From assembly GCF_020404845.1 (NCBI RefSeq), contig NZ_JAIOJZ010000050.1, forward strand, positions 1 to 58,319: a DNA stretch of 58,319 nucleotides, in the 5' to 3' direction. A program made the translations under genes and the position numbers. Positions 15,695 to 23,350 of the stretch are shown piece by piece (positions within the stretch are counted from its first letter, which is position 1; every line of letters begins with the position of its first letter). The notes under the pieces were generated by a model, which was not told the origin of the DNA, made no database searches, and saw only the letters and a list, made by a program, of their open reading frames with translations. The DNA is from Streptomyces hyderabadensis. Its GTDB lineage: Bacteria; Actinomycetota; Actinomycetes; Streptomycetales; Streptomycetaceae.

Positions 15695-16087
15695 GTGATC
15701 GGTTTCGTGCGGAGTGTTCGGTTGTGGTTCGTGCCCGGGGAGGTGCGGCGCGAGGGGACCACCCCCGACTACCGGTTCTCGCTGGCCAATGAACGGACGT
15801 TCCTCGCCTGGCTGCGTACCGCCCTCGCGCTGATCGGCGGCGGGTTCGCGGTGGACCAGTTCCTGCCCGACCTGAGCCGGGGCTGGCGGGTAGGGCTCGC
15901 GCTCGCGCTGCTCGCCGCCGGTGTGCTGTGCGCGCTGCGGGCCGTGAACCACTGGGCGCGCTGCGAACGCGCCATGCGCCGCGGCGAGGACCTCCCCGTC
16001 TCGCGCTTCCCGGCGCTGCTCAGCCTGGTCGTCGCCGTGGTCGCCGTCGTGATGGTCGTCGTGGTCCTCGTCGGCTGGGAGGGCTGA
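15695..16087 (+). CDS. YidH family DUF202 membrane protein
   Basis: This 130-residue protein is a DUF202 (YidH-like) small membrane protein. The family signature is clear: YRFSLANERTFLAWLRTALALIGGGFAV at about residues 28-55. Two further hydrophobic helices follow (WRVGLALALLAAGVLCALRAV and ALLSLVVAVVAVVMVVVVLVG), giving three membrane segments. Function is unknown. The GTG start is supported by the -10 box six bases upstream. A second DUF202-like gene follows two bases after the stop codon, so the two are surely cotranscribed and may form a heteromeric membrane unit. Confidence 0.88.
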   Translation: MIGFVRSVRLWFVPGEVRREGTTPDYRFSLANERTFLAWLRTALALIGGGFAVDQFLPDLSRGWRVGLALALLAAGVLCALRAVNHWARCERAMRRGEDLPVSRFPALLSLVVAVVAVVMVVVVLVGWEG

Positions 16088-16089
16088 GC

Positions 16090-16419
16090 GTGACCGGCGC
16101 CGACGCGGCACCCGCGGACCGCGACCCCGGGCTCCAGCCCGAGCGCACCCGGCTCGCCTGGCGCCGCACCACCCTGTCCGGCACCGTCGTCGCCGTACTC
16201 GCCGGGAAGACCGCGCTGCACGACGGTGCGACGACCGTCTCGGTGCTCGCCGCCGCCCTGTGCTGCGCGCTGTGGCTGGCCTTCCTCCGGATCGCCCACG
16301 GCCGTATCACCACCCTCGCCGCGGCGCACCGGCCCCGCGACCTCACCCCGCGGCACGCCGCCGCCGCGGCCCTGTGCACGCTGGCCCTCGCCGTCTGCGG
16401 GGCGTTCCTGGTCCGCTGA
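16090..16419 (+). CDS. Second DUF202-like membrane protein
   Basis: This 109-residue protein has a shortened DUF202 signature near the N-terminus (LQPERTRLAWRRTTLSGTVVAVL, about residues 15-37), then two more hydrophobic helices (VLAAALCCALWLAFLRIAHG and AAAALCTLALAVCGAFLV), so three membrane segments. It lacks the N-terminal basic region of its upstream partner. The GTG at 16090 is two bases after the stop of the first DUF202 gene and translation is likely coupled. Paired DUF202 genes are common in actinobacteria as far as I know. Function unknown. Confidence 0.82.
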   Translation: MTGADAAPADRDPGLQPERTRLAWRRTTLSGTVVAVLAGKTALHDGATTVSVLAAALCCALWLAFLRIAHGRITTLAAAHRPRDLTPRHAAAAALCTLALAVCGAFLVR

Positions 16420-16454
16420 GGCGCCGATCACGTTCCGCCTCCCTACTGGACGGC

Positions 16455-16472
16455 ATACCGACCGGTCGGCAT
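16455..16472. promoter_or_regulatory. Candidate TetR operator and promoter of the APH-ACAD operon (site A)
   Basis: ATACCGACC-GGTCGGCAT is an 18-bp palindrome with one mismatch. A -10 box TACTGT lies at 16484-16489, so the palindrome covers the -35 position and could block RNA polymerase. Near copies occur at 21950-21967 and 44024-44041. Confidence 0.65.
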
Positions 16473-16511
16473 CATGTGTCGGGTACTGTTCACCCGTCCC
16501 AGGGAGAGACG

Positions 16512-17537
16512 ATGAGCCCCGACCACCCGCCCGGACTCGATCTCGACCGGTTGCGCGTCCTGCTCGACCGCGAGCGGCCCGGTCTGGTGACCGGCCCGCT
16601 GTCCGGCCGGCTGATCGAGGGCGGACGGTCGAACCTCACCTACGCCGTCTCGGACGGCACCGCCCGCTGGGTCGTCCGACGGCCGCCGCTCGGCCACGTC
16701 CTGGCCACCGCGCACGACATGCGGCGCGAGCACCGCGTCATCAGTGCCCTGCACCCGACCGACGTACCCGTGCCGCGCCCGGTGCTGCTGTGCGAGGACG
16801 AGGAGGTGCTGGGAGCGCCCTTCTACGTGATGAAGTTCGTCGACGGCACCCCGTACCGCACCGCCGAACAGCTCGCCCCCCTCGGGCCCGAGCGCACCCG
16901 CGCCGCCGTGCTGAACCTGGTCGACACGCTGGTCGGGCTGCACGCGGTGGACCCCGCCGGGGTGGGTCTCGGAGACTTCGGCCGCCCCGAGGGTTTCCTG
17001 GACCGCCAGCTGCGCCGCTGGGCCAAGCAGCTCGACGCCTCGCGCAACCGCGACCTGGCCGGCATCGACGAACTGCACGCCACCCTCGGCCGGGAACTGC
17101 CCCGCTCGCCCTCCCCCACCGTCGTGCACGGCGACTACCGCCTCGACAACGTCCTGATCGGCGGGGAGGACGACGAGATCCGGGCGATCCTCGACTGGGA
17201 GATGTCCACGCTCGGCGACCCGCTCACCGACCTCGGCCTGCTGGTGATGTACAGCAGCCCGCTCGGCCTGCCCGACTCCCCCGTCTCCACCACCGCCCAG
17301 GCCCCCGGCCACCCGGCCCCGGCCGAGCTGATCGAGCGGTACGCCGCCCGCTCGGGACGCGACGTGTCCGCCGTCGCCTGGTACACGGCGTTCGCCTGGT
17401 TCAAGCTCGCCGTGATCCTGGAGGGCATCCACTACCGCTACACCCTGGGCCAGACGGTCGGCCGCGGCTTCGACCGCATCGGCGACCTCGTCCCCGTCTT
17501 CATCGAGCACGGCCTGACCACCCTTCAGGAGGGCTGA
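16512..17537 (+). CDS. APH-family phosphotransferase associated with acyl-CoA dehydrogenase
   Basis: This 341-residue protein has the aminoglycoside-phosphotransferase (APH) kinase fold. The catalytic motif is VVHGDYRLDNVLIG (about residues 208-221) and the metal-binding Asp is in ILDWEMSTLGDPLTDLG (about 230-246). The N-terminal lobe has LIEGGRSNLTYAVSD. It matches the N-terminal kinase domain of ACAD10/ACAD11 proteins, in which such kinases are fused to an acyl-CoA dehydrogenase and phosphorylate 4-hydroxyacyl-CoAs. Here the partner dehydrogenase is the next gene, five bases downstream. The ATG has GGGAGAG upstream. It is probably not an antibiotic resistance gene. The 4-hydroxy acid role is inferred from that domain pairing. 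Confidence 0.85.
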   Translation: MSPDHPPGLDLDRLRVLLDRERPGLVTGPLSGRLIEGGRSNLTYAVSDGTARWVVRRPPLGHVLATAHDMRREHRVISALHPTDVPVPRPVLLCEDEEVLGAPFYVMKFVDGTPYRTAEQLAPLGPERTRAAVLNLVDTLVGLHAVDPAGVGLGDFGRPEGFLDRQLRRWAKQLDASRNRDLAGIDELHATLGRELPRSPSPTVVHGDYRLDNVLIGGEDDEIRAILDWEMSTLGDPLTDLGLLVMYSSPLGLPDSPVSTTAQAPGHPAPAELIERYAARSGRDVSAVAWYTAFAWFKLAVILEGIHYRYTLGQTVGRGFDRIGDLVPVFIEHGLTTLQEG

Positions 17538-17542
17538 CCGCC

Positions 17543-18757
<1,215 letters not shown>

Positions 18758-18780
18758 ATCACAGCAGTACCCCCGAACGA

Positions 18781-18813
18781 AGGCGCGCCCCCGGGAACCT
18801 CCGGGGCGCGCCT
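18781..18813. terminator. Hairpin between convergent acyl-CoA dehydrogenase and TetR genes
   Basis: AGGCGCGCCCCCGG (18781-18794) pairs with CCGGGGCGCGCCT (18801-18813) with a single bulge and a six-base loop. It can end transcription from both sides. Confidence 0.75.
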
Positions 18814-18823
18814 CACGGCGATG

Positions 18824-19426
18824 TCACGGCCGCAACGCCCGCAGCAGCAGGTCGGCGAGGTGGTCGGCGACCTCCTGCGGGCTGAGCGGTCCGTTGGGCC
18901 GGTACCAGGTGGACAGGTGGTGGATGGACCCGAAGTGGTAGTCCACCACCAGGTCGGCCGGGGTCTCCTTGGTGAAGACGCCGGTCCGCTGACCCTCCTC
19001 GATGAGCGCGCGGAAGCGCTCGTGGTAGCGCCGGCGCTCGGCGCGCACCTGCTTGTTCTTCTCCGGGCTGAGCTGGTGCATGGAGCGGAAGAAGATCGAC
19101 GCGTCGTCGAGGTTGTCGATGGTCGTGACGACCACGTCGGCCGCCGCGTCCCGCACCCGCTTCTCGACCGGTTCGTCGGCGTCCGCGAAGGCGTCCAGGC
19201 GTTCCTGCTGGAGGCGGAGCACGCGCGCGTACACCTCGTGCAGCAGGTCGTCCTTGGAGCCGAAGTAGTGGTAGAGCGCCCCCTTGGTGACGCCTGCCGC
19301 CTCGACGATCTCCTGAACCGAGGTGCGGTCGTAGCCCTGCTCGGCGAAGAGCCGGGTGGCGGCGGCCAGGAGCCGCTGCGGCACCGGAGTGCCGTCCCCG
19401 TCCGTGGTCCTGGGCACTGCCGTCAC
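18824..19426 (-). CDS. TetR family regulator of the neighbouring acyl-CoA genes
   Basis: This 200-residue TetR protein has an N-terminal helix-turn-helix (about residues 20-65, with FAEQGYDRTSVQEIVEAAGVTKGALYHYFGSK) and a C-terminal all-helical ligand domain. Sequences of this kind are often acyl-CoA-responsive repressors of fatty acid breakdown. It begins 24 bases after the stop of the CoA ligase gene on the same strand, so it is the third gene of the SDR-ligase-TetR operon and should be controlled by site C at 21950-21967. The same operator occurs before the convergent kinase-dehydrogenase operon, so it is a good candidate to repress both. The ligand is unknown. Confidence 0.85.
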   Translation of the reverse strand: MTAVPRTTDGDGTPVPQRLLAAATRLFAEQGYDRTSVQEIVEAAGVTKGALYHYFGSKDDLLHEVYARVLRLQQERLDAFADADEPVEKRVRDAAADVVVTTIDNLDDASIFFRSMHQLSPEKNKQVRAERRRYHERFRALIEEGQRTGVFTKETPADLVVDYHFGSIHHLSTWYRPNGPLSPQEVADHLADLLLRALRP

Positions 19427-19450
19427 CTGCCTTTCCTTTTCACTGTCCGT

Positions 19451-21121
19451 TCACTGCTGCGTCCCGTGGTTACCGGAACGCAGTTCCCGACGGAGGATCT
19501 TCCCACTCGCCGTCTTCGGCAAGTCGGGCAGGATCTCCACCTGGCGCGGGTACTTGTAGGCGGCCAGTCTCTCCTCGCAGTACGCGACGAGTGCGTCCGG
19601 GTCCGTGGCGGCGCCCGGCCGGAGGCTGATGTACGCCTTGACGGTCTCGCCACGGTACCCGTCGGGCACGCCGACGACGGCGGCCTCGCGCACCGCGGGG
19701 TGGGTGTACAGCACGTCCTCGACCTCGCGCGGCCAGACCTTGAAGCCGGAGGCGTTGATCATGTCCTTCTTGCGGTCGACGACGTAGAGCCACCCCTGGG
19801 CGTCCATGAACCCGATGTCGCCGGTGCGCAGCTCGCCGCCGGGGAAGGTCTCGGCGGTGGCGTCCGGGCGGCGCCAGTAGCCGGGGACGACCTGCGGGCC
19901 GCTGACGACGATCTCGCCCTGCTCCCCGAAGGGCACCTCCGCGCCCTGGTCGTCGACGATCCGCACGACGGTCTCCGGGCCGGGCACGCCGACCGCCAGG
20001 GCCCCCGAGACGGGATCCACCGGGGCCTCCAGGTGCGGCGGCACGGAGGCGCAGGGCGCGGTGCACTCGGTGAGCCCGTAGCCGTTGCGGATGTACGGGC
20101 CGAAGCCCGCGCGGAACTTCTCCACCAGGGCGGGCGGCAGCGGGGCGCCGCCCGAGGAGATGTTCGCGAACGACGCGAAGTGTCCGGGGGTGACGGAGGG
20201 GTGGGCGGCGAGCGCCATGAAGGCCGTGGACGGGCCGACCGTGTAGTGCGGCCGGTGCTCGGCGAACGCGTCCAGGACGACCCCCGCCTCGAAGCGGTAC
20301 GCCAGGACGAGCGTGCCCACACTGTTCAGGCAGGCGCCGAACTCGCAGACCATGCCGGTGATGTGGAACAGCGGGGCCAGCGCGAAGTAGACGGGCGCCT
20401 CGGGCAGCGGGAGCCCGGTGCGCTGCCGTTCGGCGTTGTACATGATGTTGCGGTGGGTGTTGGTGGCGCCCTTGGGTGTGCCGCTGGTGCCCGAGGTGTA
20501 GCTGATGAGCGCGGTGTCGCCCGGCTCCGGATCGCGGCCCGCGGGTGCCCGGTGTCCGGCGCGGGCCACCCGGGCGAGGTCGTCGGCGTCGGGGGCGTCC
20601 GGCAGCCGCTCGAACGTCAGCACGCGCGTGTCCTGGCGGGTCTGGAAGTCCAGCTCGCACCCCGTGAGCACGATCCGCACCGGCGAGTCGGCGGCCGTCT
20701 CGCGCAGGTACGACTCCCAGGCCCGGTCGGAGCAGACCAGCGCGGCCACCTCGCCGTCCCGCAGGACGTGGCCGACCTCCCGGGACTTGTACATCGGGTT
20801 GACCGGCACGACGACCGCGCCCGCCTTCCAGGCGCCCAGCACGGCGAGCACGAAGTGCGGGGAGTTCTGCAGCAGGACCGCGACCCGGTCGCCCCGCTCC
20901 AGGCCGCGCGCGGCGAGGTGCCCGGCGACGGAGTCGCTCAGCTCGTCCACCTCGCGGTAGGTGAGGCGGCCGTCGAAGTAGGCGAGGAAGACGCGGTCGG
21001 GGGCCTCGGCGGCCGCCCGGCGCAGGGCGTGCACGAGGGAGGGGTCGGGGTCGAGCGGGGCCTTCTGCGCGTCGGTCAGCAGGCCGAGCCACGGCTTGGC
21101 CGCGTACGGGGAGCCGGTCAC
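19451..21121 (-). CDS. AMP-dependent acyl-CoA synthetase (class I CoA ligase)
   Basis: This 556-residue enzyme belongs to the ANL superfamily and should activate a carboxylic acid to acyl-AMP and then acyl-CoA. The ATP motif is YTSGTSGTPKGATNTHRN (about residues 192-209). Other motifs are NGYGLTE, the TGDIGFMD box with its ribose-binding Asp, the hinge DRKKDMINASGFKV, and the catalytic Lys in PKTASGKILRREL near the C-terminus. Length is normal. The GTG start overlaps the stop of the SDR gene in a GTGA junction, so translation is coupled. It acts with the SDR and possibly the ACAD/APH pair on an unusual fatty acid. The exact substrate is unknown. Confidence 0.92.
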   Translation of the reverse strand: MTGSPYAAKPWLGLLTDAQKAPLDPDPSLVHALRRAAAEAPDRVFLAYFDGRLTYREVDELSDSVAGHLAARGLERGDRVAVLLQNSPHFVLAVLGAWKAGAVVVPVNPMYKSREVGHVLRDGEVAALVCSDRAWESYLRETAADSPVRIVLTGCELDFQTRQDTRVLTFERLPDAPDADDLARVARAGHRAPAGRDPEPGDTALISYTSGTSGTPKGATNTHRNIMYNAERQRTGLPLPEAPVYFALAPLFHITGMVCEFGACLNSVGTLVLAYRFEAGVVLDAFAEHRPHYTVGPSTAFMALAAHPSVTPGHFASFANISSGGAPLPPALVEKFRAGFGPYIRNGYGLTECTAPCASVPPHLEAPVDPVSGALAVGVPGPETVVRIVDDQGAEVPFGEQGEIVVSGPQVVPGYWRRPDATAETFPGGELRTGDIGFMDAQGWLYVVDRKKDMINASGFKVWPREVEDVLYTHPAVREAAVVGVPDGYRGETVKAYISLRPGAATDPDALVAYCEERLAAYKYPRQVEILPDLPKTASGKILRRELRSGNHGTQQ

Positions 21122-21888
21122 CGGGCCGTGGCCTCCTCCCACTGCCGCTGGAGCCGGTTCATGCCGTGCAGCCAGCGGTCGGGTTCGGTGGCCCGGGCCT
21201 GGTAGTACTCCGCCACCTCGGGGTGCGGCAGGATCAGGAAGCGGTCCTCCTCGATGCCCTTGAACAGGGCGTCCGCGACGTCCTGCGGTTCGATCGCGGT
21301 GGGCTGGAGCACCAGGTCGCCCGCGCTGCCGGTGGCGGCCAGCATGTCGGTGCGCACGCCTTGCGGACAGATGGCGTGGACCTTGACCCCGCGGTGGCGG
21401 TACGTCAGGGACAGCCACTCGGCGAAGGCGTACGCGCCGTGCTTGGTGACGCTGTAGGGGGCGGCGCCGATCATGGTGAGCAGCCCGGCGGCCGAGACGG
21501 TGGAGACGAAACGGCCGCTGCCGCGCTCCAGCCAGTCGGGGAGCAGTTCGTGGGCCGCGCGGACATGGGCCATGACGTTGACGTCCCAGGCGAGCGCCCA
21601 GACGGCCTCCGCCGCGGACTCCGAACCTCCGCAGCCGACGCCCGCGTTGGCGCAGTACACGTCGACCCTGCCGCCCAGCGCGTCGCGGGCCTCGGTGACG
21701 ATCGCGGAGGCGTCGCCGGGGACGGCGATGCCGCCGATCTCGTCGGCGACGGCCTTCGCCCGGCCGGCGTCCAGGTCGTTGACGACGACCCGGGCCCCCT
21801 CGGCGGCGAAGCGGCGGGCCAGCGCGGCCCCGATGCCGCCTCCCGCCCCGGTGACGACGACTCCGGCATCCTGCACGGCTTCCACCAT
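21118..21888 (-). CDS. SDR family oxidoreductase
   Basis: This 256-residue short-chain dehydrogenase has the cofactor motif TGAGGGIG (residues 13-20), NDLDAGR with the Asp that favours NAD(H), CANAGVG in place of NNAG, and the catalytic YSVTK. It is the first gene of the operon SDR-CoA ligase-TetR. The start at 21888 has a strong Shine-Dalgarno GAAGGAGA on the minus strand; an upstream in-frame start would add nine unsupported residues. The substrate is unknown, but its company with a CoA ligase and two acyl-CoA genes suggests a hydroxyacyl intermediate. Confidence 0.88.
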   Translation of the reverse strand: MVEAVQDAGVVVTGAGGGIGAALARRFAAEGARVVVNDLDAGRAKAVADEIGGIAVPGDASAIVTEARDALGGRVDVYCANAGVGCGGSESAAEAVWALAWDVNVMAHVRAAHELLPDWLERGSGRFVSTVSAAGLLTMIGAAPYSVTKHGAYAFAEWLSLTYRHRGVKVHAICPQGVRTDMLAATGSAGDLVLQPTAIEPQDVADALFKGIEEDRFLILPHPEVAEYYQARATEPDRWLHGMNRLQRQWEEATAR

Positions 21889-21949
21889 CGGTCTCCTTCG
21901 ACACGGCTCGGGCACGGCTCGGACACTGCTCGCTCCCCGTTGCAGCGCC

Positions 21950-21967
21950 AGACTAACCAGTCGGTAT
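21950..21967. promoter_or_regulatory. Candidate TetR operator of the SDR-ligase-TetR operon (site C)
   Basis: The minus strand reads ATACCGACTGGTTAGTCT, sharing the core ATACCGACYGGT with site A at 16455-16472 and site B at 44024-44041. It lies 62 bases upstream of the SDR start. Confidence 0.55.
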
Positions 21968-22071
21968 GTCGTACGGAAGAGGCGAACCGCGGTCTACTCC
22001 ATTCCCCGGGCCCCGGGGTGCGGGTTAGCGTGCGTGCGCATGACACCCGCCGCGATCACGGAGGTCACCGC

Positions 22072-23334
22072 ATGACGCTGTCCAGACGGAACCTGCTCGC
22101 CACGACGGCCGCGGTGGCGGCCGGCACCACGGCCGCCGCCGCGTCGGCGGGCCCGGCGCAGGCCGCTCCCGCGGGGCACGGCGGCCGCCGGCTGCGCACC
22201 GGCTTCGAGCGCCTCGCCGACGGCGGATACGCCCCGCTCAGCGGACAGAAGGTCGGCGTCGTCACCAACCCGACCGGCATCACCCGGGACGTGCGCCACA
22301 TCGTCGACGTCATGCACGCCGACGACCGGGTGAACCTGACGGCCGTCTTCGGCCCCGAGCACGGCTTCCGCGGCACGGCGCAGGCGGGCGGCTCCGAGGG
22401 GCGCTACGACGACCCCGCGACCGGGCTGCCGGTCTACGACACCTACCTGAAGAGCGGGCAGCCGCTCGCGGACGTCTTCACCGCGTCCGGCGTGGACACC
22501 GTCGTCTTCGACATCCAGGACGTGGGCGCGCGCTTCTACACGTACATCTGGACGCTGTTCGACTGCATGGAGGCGGCCTCGCTCGCGGGGAAGCGGTTCG
22601 TGGTGCTGGACCGGCCCAACCCGGTGACCGGGCGGGCGGCCCTCGGTCCCGTCCTGCACAAGGAGTTCGCGACCTTCGTCGGCCGGCAGCCGATCGCGCA
22701 GGCGCACGGCATGACCGTCGCCGAGCTGGCGCTGCTCTTCAACGGCGAGTTCCTGGCGTCACCGGTGCCGCTGGAGACGGTGACGATGACGGGCTGGAAG
22801 CGCTCGGAGTTCTACGACGCCTACGGGCTGCCCTGGGTGCCGCCGAGCCCGAACATGCCGACGCCGGAGTGCGCGCTGGTGTACTCGGGGACCTGTCTGT
22901 TCGAGGGCACGAACCTCTCCGAGGGCCGCGGCACCACCCGTCCGTTCGAGCTGCTGGGCGCCGAGGGCGTCGACGGGGGCTGGGCCGCCGCGGCGAACGA
23001 GGTCGGTCTGCCGGGTGTGCGGTTCAGGGAGGCGTACTTCGCGCCGACCTTCTCCAAGTTCGCGGGCAAGACCGTCGGCGGTGTGCAGCTCCATGTGCAC
23101 GACCGGGCCGCGTTCGACCCGGTGCGCACCGGCATCGCCCTCCTGGTGACCGCCAGGCGGACCTGGGAGGGCTTCGCCTGGCGGCCGGACAACTGGATCG
23201 ACAAGCTCACCGGCTCCACGCAGGTGCGCACGATGATCGACGCGGGCGCGGACACCGACGAGGTGGTGGCCGGCTGGGAGGGGGAACTGGCGGCGTTCAG
23301 GAGGACACGCCGCCAGTACCTGCTCTACAAGTAG
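22072..23334 (+). CDS. DUF1343 (NamZ-like) exo-beta-N-acetylmuramidase, Tat-exported
   Basis: This 420-residue secreted protein belongs to the DUF1343 family, whose member NamZ of Bacillus removes N-acetylmuramic acid from peptidoglycan ends. The N-terminus MTLSRRNLLATTAAVAAGTT is a twin-arginine signal followed by cleavage near AQAAPAG (about residue 34). Family motifs include VGVVTNPTGITRD, TAVFGPEHGFRG, VFDIQDVGARFYTYIWTL, VLDRPNPVTG and PTPECALVYSGTCLFEGTNLSEGRGTTRPFELLGA. The start has GAGG upstream at good distance. It is convergent with the penicillin-acylase gene, with only 16 bases between the two ends. A role in cell wall recycling is inferred from the family. Confidence 0.88.
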   Translation: MTLSRRNLLATTAAVAAGTTAAAASAGPAQAAPAGHGGRRLRTGFERLADGGYAPLSGQKVGVVTNPTGITRDVRHIVDVMHADDRVNLTAVFGPEHGFRGTAQAGGSEGRYDDPATGLPVYDTYLKSGQPLADVFTASGVDTVVFDIQDVGARFYTYIWTLFDCMEAASLAGKRFVVLDRPNPVTGRAALGPVLHKEFATFVGRQPIAQAHGMTVAELALLFNGEFLASPVPLETVTMTGWKRSEFYDAYGLPWVPPSPNMPTPECALVYSGTCLFEGTNLSEGRGTTRPFELLGAEGVDGGWAAAANEVGLPGVRFREAYFAPTFSKFAGKTVGGVQLHVHDRAAFDPVRTGIALLVTARRTWEGFAWRPDNWIDKLTGSTQVRTMIDAGADTDEVVAGWEGELAAFRRTRRQYLLYK

Positions 23335-23350
23335 GCGCCGGGCAGGCCGG

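Noticed and set aside
10959..16419. Secondary metabolite gene cluster
   Set aside because: Transporters, a Nudix hydrolase and DUF202 proteins are present, but no biosynthetic enzyme such as PKS, NRPS, terpene synthase or RiPP maturase is seen anywhere in the window.
16512..17537. Aminoglycoside resistance gene
   Set aside because: The APH fold is present, but the neighbouring acyl-CoA dehydrogenase and the ACAD10/11-like sequence point to hydroxyacyl-CoA metabolism.
18821..21205. 794-codon plus-strand frame over TetR and CoA ligase genes
   Set aside because: Shadow of the minus-strand TetR and ligase genes, both of which have clear domains.
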